From the NCBI GenBank assembly GCA_036562185.1, contig DATCKN010000011.1, positions 1 to 6,215 of the forward strand: a stretch of DNA of 6,215 bases. The letters are read 5' to 3'. How positions within the stretch are numbered: position 1 is the stretch's first letter; every line of letters starts with the position of its first letter. Under the pieces are notes generated by a model, which saw only the letters and a program-made list of their open reading frames with translations, was not told the DNA's origin and did no database searches. Below are positions 1 to 6,174 of the stretch, piece by piece. Source of the DNA: Thermoclostridium sp036562185 (GTDB lineage: Bacteria > Bacillota > Clostridia > DSM-8532). The translations under genes were made by a program, and so were the position numbers.

Positions 1-319
1 GTTCCAGTTCGGCTTTCGTTATTCCGGTGTCCAGTTCTGCTCCTGTCAGCCTGGAGGTTAATTCTTCGGCTGTTAAGGTGTAAGGGGTTACAAATTCATT
101 TGATGCGATGGCATCTGTTGTAACGGCCCTATTAGCATAATGCACTGTTTCTGCCAGAAGAATCTCAAATCCTCTTTTCAGGTTTTTAGCTTCAGTTATG
201 TAATCTGAGTTAACTGGCGGCAAACTTGTTTCAATAAAAAACATATGCTCTTTCATTAATCTTTGAAAGAACAGGTTTTCTTCAAGCGAAATTCTTATGA
301 ATTCATGGTTTGGCAGCAA
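1..319 (-). CDS. DUF2935-family protein, N-terminal part (gene continues past the left edge)
   Basis: This is an open frame of 106 codons without a stop that leaves the window at base 1. It begins NHEFIRISLEENLFFQRLMK and continues with EH at residues 24-25, the turn SLPP at 32-35, and a later NEFVTPYTLTAEELTSRLTG segment at about 74-93. This pattern (N-terminal HEF, a helix with EH, SLPP, then a 'TPYTLTAEELT' stretch) matches my memory of the DUF2935 family. These are all-helical, four-helix-bundle proteins of Firmicutes, usually about 260 residues, probably cytoplasmic and possibly metal-binding; their function is not established and some are loosely labelled spore-coat proteins. No signal peptide or membrane segment is visible. 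I chose the TTG at 319-317 because AAAGGGGAG lies 7 bases upstream and there is no in-frame ATG before the first conserved residues. It is divergent from the protease gene. Family assignment is by recognition only; the C-terminal half is unseen. Confidence 0.75.
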   Translation of the reverse strand, partial: MLPNHEFIRISLEENLFFQRLMKEHMFFIETSLPPVNSDYITEAKNLKRGFEILLAETVHYANRAVTTDAIASNEFVTPYTLTAEELTSRLTGAELDTGITKAELE

Positions 320-326
320 CAGAGGA

Positions 327-335
327 CTCCCCTTT
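327..335 (-). promoter_or_regulatory. Ribosome-binding site that decides the TTG start of the DUF2935 gene
   Basis: On the minus strand this reads AAAGGGGAG, followed by a 7-base spacer and then TTG at 319-317. The strong match to the anti-Shine-Dalgarno sequence and the spacing are the reason for calling a TTG start here. Confidence 0.65.
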
Positions 336-346
336 ATCAATAATGC

Positions 347-375
347 ATATTAATATAATATTTGAAACACTGCAA
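347..375 (-). promoter_or_regulatory. Candidate promoter for the DUF2935 gene
   Basis: On the minus strand TTGCAG (375-370) is separated by 17 bases from TAATAT (352-347). Transcription would start near 340, giving a short leader containing the Shine-Dalgarno sequence. The -35 matches TTGACA at four of six positions and the -10 matches TATAAT at four of six. The region is very AT-rich, so chance matches are likely. Confidence 0.35.
354..359 (+). promoter_or_regulatory. Candidate -10 element for the protease gene
   Basis: A perfect TATAAT lies 67 bases upstream of the GTG start at 427. No convincing -35 exists at 16-18 bases upstream; the best nearby is TTTATC at 333-338 with a 15-base spacer. 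If used, the leader RNA would include the 365-384 inverted repeat and the left arm of the large palindrome. Confidence 0.3.
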
Positions 376-384
376 AAAGTGTTT
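365..384. promoter_or_regulatory. 7-bp inverted repeat, possible operator between the divergent genes
   Basis: AAACACT (365-371) and AGTGTTT (378-384) are perfect inverted copies separated by six bases (GCAAAA). The site lies just downstream of the TATAAT at 354-359 and overlaps the candidate -35 of the minus-strand promoter, so a bound repressor could affect both genes. A 7-bp dyad can arise by chance in AT-rich DNA, and no regulator is identified. Confidence 0.3.
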
Positions 385-408
385 GTCCTGCTGTGATGCG
401 GGGGGGAT

Positions 409-462
409 GCGCCGGGGGACGGTTCTGTGGCGCATGTGCGCCACAGAACCGTCCCCCGGCGC
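409..462. repeat. Perfect 26-bp inverted repeat, REP-like palindromic element overlapping the protease start
   Basis: The left arm (409-434) begins GCGCCGGGGGACGG and the right arm (437-462) is its exact reverse complement, ending CCGTCCCCCGGCGC. Only the two bases TG (435-436) lie between them, and all 26 pairs match. The element is strikingly GC-rich against AT-rich surroundings. The GGGGGACGGTTCTGTGGCGC core resembles dispersed palindromes I recall from several clostridial genomes, sometimes near Y1 (IS200/RAYT) transposases; that is memory, not a search. Only one copy is in this window and no transposase is seen. It lacks a following T-tract, so it is not a standard terminator. Its right part is the coding sequence for residues 1-12 of the protease, and both candidate GTG starts (427, 436) lie inside it. 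Confidence 0.85.
414..419 (+). promoter_or_regulatory. Weak, palindrome-embedded Shine-Dalgarno-like sequence for GTG 427
   Basis: GGGGGA lies 7 bases before GTG 427 and could pair with the anti-Shine-Dalgarno sequence with one G:U wobble. It sits in the left arm of the palindrome, so in the transcript it would be buried in a 26-bp stem. No other ribosome-binding site precedes the gene. Confidence 0.25.
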
Positions 463-3400
463 GCGCTCTGCATTGTCGTTTTACTGTCAAGCACAGTTTC
501 ATTTGCTGCAAATAGTGATTTAACAACTTCGGCAGTAAGACAGAATGAGCTGCCGGTATCCATCGACAAAATTCGAACTAAAAATATTACGTCACAGTCC
601 GTTACCGGCAGTGAACAAATTGTACCGGGCAAATTGGTGGTAAAGTTTAAAGACGGTAATGTTGCTGTACAAAAAAAAGCATTTCTGAGTGTGGGAAATA
701 ACATAATCACGTCTTTTGAAAGCACCACCGGCAATGGTGTGGCCCTTGTTAATCTCGCAGAAAACGCAAATATTAATGAAGCTATGGAATTAATCAGCAA
801 GCAGCCTAATGTCGAGTTTGTTGAACCTTTATACATTTACAAAGCTTTTGATCTTGAGTATGGAAACCCTCAAACCGTAACTGAAGCTACATATGAAACC
901 GTGACCGATGCCGTCTATGGTGCCAATGATCCGTATTATCAGAAAAAATGGCAGTGGGGCCTTCAGGCAATTAATGTCACTGACATCTGGGAAAGAGTAC
1001 CGGTGGAAAAAAGAAGCGATATAACAATTGCAGTTATTGATACAGGCGTGGATCTCGATCACCCTGACCTGAAAGACAACATTGTTGCAGGATATGATTT
1101 TGTAAACGAAGACAACGTTCCCGATGATGATCATGGCCATGGAACTCATGTTGCAGGAATTGCGGCTGCAATTACGAATAATGAAGTAGGTATAGCCGGT
1201 GTTGCAGGCGGTGCAAAAATTATGCCGGTTAAAGTCCTGAGTGCTGAAGGAAGCGGTACCAGCCTGGATGTTTATTTAGGGATAATGTATGCCGTTAACA
1301 ACGGAGCTGACGTAATTAACATGAGTTTAGGGTCAGATGCTCCAAGCCTGTTGGTTAAGGAAGCAGTGGAATATGCATTGCAGCATAATGTAGTTGTAGT
1401 GGCAGCAACCGGCAATGACAGCAGATCAGAAGTCAGTTTCCCTGCTGCTTTTGACGGCGTAATCGGCGTAGGTGCTGTAGACTACTATGGAGGTAATATT
1501 TTTAAGCTCGCAATTTTCTCAAACTTTGGTCCCGAAACAGATATTGTAGCACCCGGCGTTAATATTTTAAGTACATATCCCGTTGAACTGGATACTTTCG
1601 ACGGATTGCAGGACGGTTACACTCTATTTAATGGAACATCCATGGCTACTCCGTTTGTTGCCGGAATGGCTGCACTGTTAAAAGCCGAAAAACACGATTT
1701 ATCTTACAATGAAATCCAAAAAGCTCTTAAGGATAATGCTTATGATATTTATGAAAAAGGCTGGGATGTTTATACCGGGGCAGGAGTTGTTAACGGCAGT
1801 ACCGGCGAAGTAAAAATTCCCGATATTTTTGAGTTCCACAAAATATACATAGATGTTAATAGGGATTCCAGAGTGCCAACAGCTTTCCAGGTATTTGTAG
1901 TTGCGGAAAAGGCAAATGGAATCATTGACGACAGTTTCAACGGAGAAGTTAATGTAAACCTTTACCGGTATTTAAGCAATCCTGTTTCTGATTATTATTA
2001 CTACATAAGGGCTTTAACCGCTGATGAATACGAATTGCAGGCAAACTACAGGTCCATGACCGAGACCGGTAACTCTATTGCTGTTCCCATAGTAGATGGG
2101 ATAGGATATGAGATCTATAACATTGAAAAGTCCGGTTTCTACAATTTTACAATAGACAGCGAAACAGCTCCTGAAGATTATCTCGTTATTACCAGCAATT
2201 CAATATACAGGGTTCAAAACAATGATGTCTGTGTTTCCGGAAATATCCTCCTCGAAGAACCATTCGATAAGGATATGAAAATACTGATATTTGCAGTCAA
2301 TGAAATCTATTCATTATATATTGAAGCCAATTTGGCATTTCCAATTATAGTAACTGTCCCGGCAGGAGAAACGAATGTACCTTATACCCTGTACTTGCCG
2401 AGAGATATGAATTACAAGGTATACTACGGAATAATTGACGACAATGATATATATCACAATTATGGTTTTTACAAAACATCTTCTGTGACAACCCTTGATC
2501 CCAATGATTTTTCTCCGGTTGATTTGACAGAAGAAAGTGCAACCGGTATTGACCTTAATATCAATACAGTTGAAGATCTGCCTGATGACGTCGGCGATAC
2601 CAGGGAAGAAGCATTGGAACTGATTTTGAAAGGACTTGAGCCCGGAGAAGGATATGAAAGAAAATTATCGCTTGAATATAAGGGGGATCGTGACTTCTTC
2701 AAAGCTGATATTGAAAAAGAAGGAAAATATGCTTTTATAGCCTTTCCAAATAACCAATATCTAAACCCAAGAATCACCGTGTATGATTCGTCGGGCAATA
2801 TAATAGTGTCGGATATTGCTGAAGTAATTTCAACACTCAAAACCGGAACATACTATATCAAAGTTGAAGATGAAACCGGCATCGGAACGGGTATTTATTA
2901 CTTTATGTATGGAAGGCCTGCTGAGAAAATTGAAACCCCCGAGCCAGCCGTCATTGAATTCGAGGATGAAAACCTGGCCAACGCAATCCGTAATCTTTTA
3001 GGAAAAACAGTTTCAGAAGCTGTATACGACGATGAAGTATACGGGATAAGCATACTTGATTTAAGCAGCCTCAATATTTCCTCGGTTAAAGGCCTGGAGT
3101 ATTTTGAAAACCTTAATATACTTGATATATCCGGCAATAACATAACAGATCTTAGCCCGCTAAGTAATCTTTACAGGCTTGAAGAACTGGATGCAAGTAA
3201 CAACGGGATTTCTGAACTTCCGAAAGATTTAAGCAGGTTATACAATCTCTACCATTTAGATCTCAGTAATAATAAAATTACAGATATTTCACCGCTGGCT
3301 ACACTGGCCTCCGAGATGGAATCACTTTTCCTGCGGGACAACAACATTACTGATATAAGCGCATTATCGCATCTTGATACTCTTCAGGTGCTGTATCTCA

Positions 3401-5010
3401 AGGGTAATCCTGTTACCGATTACTCGCCTGTTATACCTTATTATCTGAATCTCAGGGATAAGGACTTCTTCCTCCCTGCTGCTGAAAATGTAGCCATATC
3501 AGGTAATAACAAAGTCGGAAGTGTATTAACCGGATCATATACATATGTTAATGTTAATAACCATCCCGAAAAAGATACAACATTCAGATGGCTGAGAGCC
3601 GCTTCCAAGGACGGCGAATATGTAGCCATCCCGGGCGCTGTTTCAAAAACATACACGCTTACACAAAATGATCTTGGAAAGTATATCAAGTTTGAAGTCA
3701 CACCCGTTGCTGACGGAGTGCCATCAAAAGGTGTTCCGGTAACAAGTCCGGCTTTTGGTCCTATAGAAGATTCATCCGGTGGCGGCGGCAGCAGCGGCGG
3801 CGGTTCTAGACCACGTTCGGGATCGGATTCAGGCTCAGGCTCCGGATCAAATCCTGTTACGCCAACCCAGGCACCTGCACAGAATGCACCCGTTAAGGAA
3901 GTTACTGCCGATGCAAGCGGCAAGAAAGTTCTCACAGTTGACGCATCTAACCTGCAACTGTCCTGGGATACTGCTCCGGCTATAGATGCCATGACAGGTT
4001 CTGACGTTGACGCAGCTGAAATAAAACTTTCAGCCGATATATTAAGAGAATCTTTGAGGCACAACCAGCCTTTCAGCATTGTGCTCAATAATGTAACATT
4101 CAGAATCCTGCCGGGAACCATTGCTATTCCGGAAGATGCAGAAAGCGTATTACTGAAAGTATACTATTCTATAGAACTGCCTGCATCATTAAAACCGGCT
4201 GACACAAAAGGTGTTTCACTGGTATATGATTTCGGGCTTACAGTGGATGGCAAAGCTGTTACAAGCTTTGAAAAACCTGTAGTAATAATATTGACCTTAA
4301 TAAATGTAAACAATCCTGACAAGACCGGTGTTTACTGCTTCAATGAAGAGGACGGCAGCTGGATATTCATGGGCGGCAAGGTGAATGAAGATGGGACAAT
4401 AACATTTTCAGCACCTCACTTCTCTAAATTCCAGGCCATGGAATCCACTAGGACTTTCAGTGATATACAGGATCACTGGGCTAAAGAAGATATCGAAACT
4501 ATGGCTGCAAGGCACGTTACCTATGGTACCGGCGACAATAAATTCAATCCGGACATGTACATAACAAGGGCAGAATTCACGGCAATGATAGTAAGAGCAT
4601 TGAACATTAACGAACAAATAGCAGAAAATCCATTTGGCGATGTAAAATCCGGTGACTGGTTTGCTGACACGGCAATGCGTGCTAACGCTGCAGGAATTAT
4701 CCAGGGTGACGCAAACGGTTATTTCATGCCTGGCAATATGATTACAAGGGAAGAAATGGCTGCAATCATTGTGCGCGCCTACAGCTATTACAGCGGCGAA
4801 AATTTAAATAAAATTATAACAACTCAGGAAGTAAGGTTCAAAGATATGGACAATGCTTCTGAGTGGGCAAGAAAATCAATCACTCTGGCTGATGCGCTTG
4901 GATTAATGAACGGAATGCCTGACAAGACCTTCAGGCCAAAAAGCCATGCAACCAGGGCAGAAGCCGTAGTGGTTGTAAAACGCTTAATGAAACTCCTTGG
5001 TATTTTCTAA
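427..5010 (+). CDS. SLH-anchored, LRR-containing subtilisin-family (S8) cell-surface serine protease
   Basis: This is a predicted exported endopeptidase held on the cell wall. The 1527 residues contain, in order: a signal peptide (1-27; basic n-region, core ALCIVVLL, likely cleavage SFA|AN); a propeptide with PGKLVVKFK (about 65-140); and the S8 catalytic domain (about 196-455). The triad is Asp205 (IAVIDTG), His238 (HGHGTHVAG) and Ser405 (NGTSMATP), with oxyanion Asn330 (ATGN), so it should be active. Next come beta-rich modules (about 463-712) and a PPC-like domain (about 722-828). These are followed by internalin-type leucine-rich repeats (about 870-1002), an Ig-like module (about 1012-1113), a Gly/Ser/Pro linker (1116-1155), an SLH-proximal beta domain (about 1156-1338) and three SLH repeats (1343-1520). 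Only GTG 427 or GTG 436 can start this frame: TGA at 394 blocks it upstream and the next ATG is codon 120. Both GTGs lie in the 409-462 palindrome, so expression is uncertain. It ends at a strong terminator and appears monocistronic. The protease and SLH calls are firm; substrates are unknown. Confidence 0.93.
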   Translation: MAHVRHRTVPRRALCIVVLLSSTVSFAANSDLTTSAVRQNELPVSIDKIRTKNITSQSVTGSEQIVPGKLVVKFKDGNVAVQKKAFLSVGNNIITSFESTTGNGVALVNLAENANINEAMELISKQPNVEFVEPLYIYKAFDLEYGNPQTVTEATYETVTDAVYGANDPYYQKKWQWGLQAINVTDIWERVPVEKRSDITIAVIDTGVDLDHPDLKDNIVAGYDFVNEDNVPDDDHGHGTHVAGIAAAITNNEVGIAGVAGGAKIMPVKVLSAEGSGTSLDVYLGIMYAVNNGADVINMSLGSDAPSLLVKEAVEYALQHNVVVVAATGNDSRSEVSFPAAFDGVIGVGAVDYYGGNIFKLAIFSNFGPETDIVAPGVNILSTYPVELDTFDGLQDGYTLFNGTSMATPFVAGMAALLKAEKHDLSYNEIQKALKDNAYDIYEKGWDVYTGAGVVNGSTGEVKIPDIFEFHKIYIDVNRDSRVPTAFQVFVVAEKANGIIDDSFNGEVNVNLYRYLSNPVSDYYYYIRALTADEYELQANYRSMTETGNSIAVPIVDGIGYEIYNIEKSGFYNFTIDSETAPEDYLVITSNSIYRVQNNDVCVSGNILLEEPFDKDMKILIFAVNEIYSLYIEANLAFPIIVTVPAGETNVPYTLYLPRDMNYKVYYGIIDDNDIYHNYGFYKTSSVTTLDPNDFSPVDLTEESATGIDLNINTVEDLPDDVGDTREEALELILKGLEPGEGYERKLSLEYKGDRDFFKADIEKEGKYAFIAFPNNQYLNPRITVYDSSGNIIVSDIAEVISTLKTGTYYIKVEDETGIGTGIYYFMYGRPAEKIETPEPAVIEFEDENLANAIRNLLGKTVSEAVYDDEVYGISILDLSSLNISSVKGLEYFENLNILDISGNNITDLSPLSNLYRLEELDASNNGISELPKDLSRLYNLYHLDLSNNKITDISPLATLASEMESLFLRDNNITDISALSHLDTLQVLYLKGNPVTDYSPVIPYYLNLRDKDFFLPAAENVAISGNNKVGSVLTGSYTYVNVNNHPEKDTTFRWLRAASKDGEYVAIPGAVSKTYTLTQNDLGKYIKFEVTPVADGVPSKGVPVTSPAFGPIEDSSGGGGSSGGGSRPRSGSDSGSGSGSNPVTPTQAPAQNAPVKEVTADASGKKVLTVDASNLQLSWDTAPAIDAMTGSDVDAAEIKLSADILRESLRHNQPFSIVLNNVTFRILPGTIAIPEDAESVLLKVYYSIELPASLKPADTKGVSLVYDFGLTVDGKAVTSFEKPVVIILTLINVNNPDKTGVYCFNEEDGSWIFMGGKVNEDGTITFSAPHFSKFQAMESTRTFSDIQDHWAKEDIETMAARHVTYGTGDNKFNPDMYITRAEFTAMIVRALNINEQIAENPFGDVKSGDWFADTAMRANAAGIIQGDANGYFMPGNMITREEMAAIIVRAYSYYSGENLNKIITTQEVRFKDMDNASEWARKSITLADALGLMNGMPDKTFRPKSHATRAEAVVVVKRLMKLLGIF
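3034..3432 (+). repeat. Leucine-rich repeat block of the surface protease (about residues 870-1002)
   Basis: About six tandem repeats of roughly 22-23 residues carry the pattern LxxLxLxxNxITDISPL. Clear examples are LDISGNNITDLSPLSNL, LDLSNNKITDISPLATL and LFLRDNNITDISALSHL. The NxITDISPL pattern is typical of internalin-like LRRs, which form curved protein-binding surfaces outside the cell. One repeat (NNGISELPKDLSRL) departs from the internalin form and resembles the LPxxL type. The preceding LANAIRNLLGK helix (about 849-859) looks like the usual N-cap. Confidence 0.85.
3772..3891 (+). repeat. Low-complexity Gly/Ser then Pro/Ala linker (residues 1116-1155)
   Basis: GGC/AGC codons encode SSGGGGSSGGGS, then SGSDSGSGSGS, then PVTPTQAPAQ. 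It is a flexible spacer between the protease/LRR/Ig part and the wall-anchoring part. The GGC-rich DNA is repetitive and could change length by slippage, but no long perfect tandem repeat is present. Confidence 0.8.
4453..4986 (+). repeat. Three S-layer homology (SLH) repeats (residues 1343-1520)
   Basis: Repeat 1 begins TFSDIQDHWAKEDIETM and has the motif ITRAE. Repeat 2 begins PFGDVKSGDWFADTAM with ITREE. Repeat 3 begins RFKDMDNASEWARKSI with ATRAE. Three SLH repeats form the trimeric pseudo-symmetric unit that, in the characterised family, binds pyruvylated secondary cell-wall polymer. The Thr-Arg-Ala/Glu-Glu motif lines the ligand groove and is kept in all three, so anchoring should be functional. 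The protein ends seven residues after the third repeat. Confidence 0.93.
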
Positions 5011-5017
5011 AATGCTC

Positions 5018-5052
5018 AGGCGGGAAGAGACTTCTTCCCGCCTATTTTTTTT
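5018..5052 (+). terminator. Intrinsic terminator of the protease gene
   Basis: An 11-bp perfect stem (AGGCGGGAAGA at 5018-5028, TCTTCCCGCCT at 5033-5043) with a GACT loop is followed by A and eight Ts (5045-5052), beginning 7 bases after the TAA stop. On the opposite strand only TTTT follows, several bases away, so termination of the convergent AraC gene here would be weaker. Confidence 0.92.
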
Positions 5053-5122
5053 ACTTGCTTCATATTCGCTCATTTTGGCTAAGCATATTCAACTCTTATT
5101 CAGGTATCTGCTGTAAATTTTT

Positions 5123-6013
5123 TCATATCTTATTAGCTAAAAAATGCTTTCGATATTCCAACGGGGTAACCCCTGTACATTTTTTAAAGTTCCTGATAAA
5201 GCTGTTGGGATTTTCAAACCCCACCATTCTGCCTATTTCAACAATTTTTTTATCGGTATTCAGAAGTGCTTCTTTTGCAGCTTCAATTTTTCTATAGTTC
5301 AGATATTTTATCGGAGAAATATGGAATCTTTTTATAAATTCTCTGCATATATGATACCTGCTCATATGATATTTCTGTTCGAGAAATTCCAATGTAATGC
5401 TATCCATGTATTTACAGTCAAAATCATGTTTAATTTCATAAATACAATTGCATGTATCAGGATTGGTATCATGAAGCCTGCTTCTTTCAAGCAGCAGTTC
5501 ATAAAGTATGTCACTGATACATTTTGAATGAATAAGCGGTTTATCGGCTGAATCGGCCAAAAAGCAATACAGCTTTTCAATTTTATAGGGTATTGACGAA
5601 CCCGGAAGAAAACTATGCAAATTTCCGCTTTCTTCGACCAGGCTGTTATAAAAAAAAGCAACAGGCGGACCTGAAATAAAAAAAACTTTATAAATCCACG
5701 GGGTTTGTTCTGCCTCCACCCTGTGCCACTGGTTACAGTCCACAAACGCAATTGTTCCATGTTTCATAGTATAACTGCGGCTGTTAATTTTCAATAAACC
5801 TGCCCCGCCCTGTGTGTAAATAAAGCAGAATGAATCCAGCTTTGACAGTTCATAAAAGTATGGATGTGACATGCAAATATTACCATATGCCTGAATATAT
5901 GCAAGACTTTCTGTAATCTTCGCAGAAACCGGAGGTGAAGCAAGGCTTCTGATTGATTCTTTTAATGAAGCATTTGCGGCCAGAGCATCCAAAAGATTTT
6001 TCTGAAAGCTCAT
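5123..6013 (-). CDS. AraC-family transcriptional regulator (cupin sensor plus double HTH)
   Basis: This is a 296-residue cytoplasmic DNA-binding protein, the usual length for the family. Residues about 45-125 form a cupin-like sensing barrel (HPYFYELSKLD, then GGAGLLKINSRSYTMKHGTIAF, then NQWHRVE). Residues about 200-290 are the AraC double helix-turn-helix. The first HTH lies in ITLEFLEQKYHMSRYHICREF (206-226) and the second in KIVEIGRMVGFENPNSFIRNFKK (256-278), followed by the signature GVTPLEYRK (281-289). The cupin half of such proteins usually binds a small molecule, often a sugar; the ligand here cannot be read. The ATG at 6013-6011 is supported by GTGAGGT 7 bases upstream. It converges on the protease gene and probably controls itself or the gene beyond the right edge. 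Eight cysteines are present, without an obvious metal-binding pattern. Confidence 0.93.
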   Translation of the reverse strand: MSFQKNLLDALAANASLKESIRSLASPPVSAKITESLAYIQAYGNICMSHPYFYELSKLDSFCFIYTQGGAGLLKINSRSYTMKHGTIAFVDCNQWHRVEAEQTPWIYKVFFISGPPVAFFYNSLVEESGNLHSFLPGSSIPYKIEKLYCFLADSADKPLIHSKCISDILYELLLERSRLHDTNPDTCNCIYEIKHDFDCKYMDSITLEFLEQKYHMSRYHICREFIKRFHISPIKYLNYRKIEAAKEALLNTDKKIVEIGRMVGFENPNSFIRNFKKCTGVTPLEYRKHFLANKI

Positions 6014-6020
6014 TTTATTT

Positions 6021-6027
6021 ACCTCAC
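6021..6027 (-). promoter_or_regulatory. Ribosome-binding site of the AraC-family gene
   Basis: The minus strand reads GTGAGGT, then 7 bases, then ATG at 6013-6011. This supports the chosen start. Confidence 0.7.
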
Positions 6028-6094
6028 GAATGCAATGTGCTTTTTCTTATCCCGTTATTAATTTTTTGCGGATGATCTATTTTCCCGTAATTTA

Positions 6095-6123
6095 ATCTTA
6101 ACATATAACATAAGTTAAAACAA
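6095..6123 (-). promoter_or_regulatory. Candidate promoter of the AraC-family gene
   Basis: On the minus strand TTGTTT (6123-6118) is 17 bases from TAAGAT (6100-6095). Each box is an imperfect match. The predicted leader would be about 75 bases. The AAGTTAA direct repeats (6112-6128) overlap the -35, which would allow autoregulation. Confidence 0.35.
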
Positions 6124-6128
6124 GTTAA
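6112..6128. repeat. Direct repeat AAGTTAA, 10-bp period, possible AraC-type operator
   Basis: AAGTTAA occurs at 6112-6118 and again at 6122-6128, a 10-base period that puts both copies on the same helix face. AraC-family proteins commonly bind such direct half-sites. The DNA is AT-rich, so chance occurrence is possible. Confidence 0.3.
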
Positions 6129-6142
6129 TAATTTGATGCTAT

Positions 6143-6174
6143 TTGACTAATTTTTTCGATTTTTTTGCTACAAT
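6143..6174 (+). promoter_or_regulatory. Candidate rightward promoter for a gene beyond the right edge
   Basis: TACAAT (6169-6174) is preceded by TG and one base, forming an extended -10 (TGCTACAAT), and TTGACT (6143-6148) lies upstream. The 20-base spacer is longer than ideal, but an extended -10 can compensate. It points away from the AraC gene, implying a divergent target gene. No ORF begins before the window ends. Confidence 0.45.

Noticed and set aside
409..462. Reading the 26-bp palindrome as an intrinsic terminator of an upstream gene
   Set aside because: No plus-strand gene precedes it in the window, and no T-tract follows either arm, which continues into coding sequence.
434..523. 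ATG at 434 in the palindrome loop as the protease start
   Set aside because: It is out of frame with the protease and reaches a TAA after about 30 codons.
303..836. Minus-strand open frame of 177 codons over the intergenic region and protease start
   Set aside because: It is an antisense shadow of the protease gene and palindrome. It overlaps the DUF2935 start, has no ribosome-binding site and resembles no family.
3775..3807. GGC/AGC-rich stretch as a CRISPR or microsatellite array
   Set aside because: The repeat units are single codons in a normal Gly/Ser linker. There are no spacers or repeat structure beyond the coding sequence.
3441..4121. Minus-strand open frame of 226 codons opposite the Ig-like and linker region
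   Set aside because: Its Pro-rich, low-complexity sequence is the antisense of the Gly/Ser linker codons. The sense strand has clear homologous domains.
5018..5052. The terminator hairpin as fully bidirectional
   Set aside because: Only the plus strand has an adjacent run of eight Ts. On the minus strand four Ts follow after GAGCA, which is weak.
5144..5527. Plus-strand frames opposite the 3' half of the AraC-family gene, and an alternative minus-strand frame at 5362-5760
   Set aside because: They lie wholly within the AraC coding region, lack recognisable domains and are explained as shadow frames.
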